Source: Mycolicibacterium sp. P1-5
Lineage (GTDB): Bacteria; Actinomycetota; Actinomycetes; Mycobacteriales; Mycobacteriaceae
Assembly (NCBI RefSeq): GCF_008329565.1
Contig: NZ_NPKT01000001.1
Coordinates: 248,001-312,000 of the forward strand
Reading direction: 5' to 3'
Length of the DNA: 64,000 bases
Both the position numbers and the translations under genes were made by a program. Shown one piece after another: positions 63,983 through 64,000 of this stretch (position 1 is the first letter of the stretch; each line of letters opens with the position of its first letter). A model generated the notes under the pieces. That model was not told the origin of the DNA and made no database searches. It saw nothing but the letters and a program-made list of their open reading frames with translations.

Positions 63983-64000
63983 GGTGGTGGCCGATTGCGC
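63973..64000 (+). CDS. Partial 5' end of the next gene in the MoxR operon
   Basis: Nine codons from GTG 63973 (MDLRWWPIA) to the window edge, overlapping the preceding stop by ten bases. In MoxR-DUF58 operons the next gene usually encodes a VWA-domain membrane protein with an N-terminal helix, and the Trp/hydrophobic start is compatible. Too short to assign. Confidence 0.35.

Overview
The window is a high-GC actinobacterial chromosome segment that reads as Mycobacterium (most likely a rapidly growing Mycolicibacterium). This rests on near-full-length matches, from memory, to mycobacterial families (WhiA, LprG with the P55 efflux pump, mIHF, LipI, a Rv0203-type haem-binding protein, a B-4DMT family protein) and on gene order. 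From left to right it follows the M. tuberculosis block Rv1423 down to Rv1379, then switches at about 50-54 kb to the Rv2533c-Rv2540c block (nusB-efp-pepQ-aro). No tRNA, rRNA, insertion sequence, prophage or CRISPR array was seen.

Layout. 0-6 kb: a partial solute-binding protein, a MOSC protein, then the overlapping whiA-yvcK-rapZ-uvrC operon on the minus strand and a decayed GNAT gene. 6-25 kb: riboflavin genes (ribH, ribBA, ribE, ribD) interrupted by two giant secreted repeat proteins (8.8-17.7 kb), by lprG-P55, and by a DJ-1/PfpI protein followed by an ABC exporter whose ATPase carries a cyclic-nucleotide-binding domain. 25-33 kb: rpe-rsmB-fmt, a lemA/DUF2207 pair, priA and a lysoplasmalogenase. 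33-36.9 kb, plus strand: LipI-type esterase, haem-binding protein, membrane adenylate cyclase, SDR oxidoreductase. 36.9-40.8 kb: metK, coaBC, rpoZ, gmk, mihF. 41.4-50 kb: the complete pyrimidine operon pyrR-pyrB-pyrC-membrane protein-carA-carB-pyrF, with a PyrR-binding RNA hairpin in its leader. 50-54 kb: an accessory patch holding a serine hydrolase, a flavin-dependent oxidoreductase, a TetR regulator with a perfect palindromic operator, and a methyltransferase split by an in-frame amber codon. 54-61 kb: nusB-efp-pepQ, a membrane protein, and the aroC-aroK-aroB-aroQ shikimate operon with a translationally coupled metallo-beta-lactamase-fold hydrolase. 61.2-64 kb: a small membrane protein, MoxR ATPase, DUF58 protein, membrane protein, and the start of one more gene.

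Most of the window is core metabolism packed into operons with 1-8 nt overlaps. The most unusual part is the pair of paralogous giant proteins (about 1570 and 1326 aa) placed inside the riboflavin locus. Each has its own promoter, and the two promoters and 5' leaders are visibly related to each other, which suggests common control. Two broken genes are present: the GNAT gene (internal deletion with frameshift) and the methyltransferase (nonsense codon).
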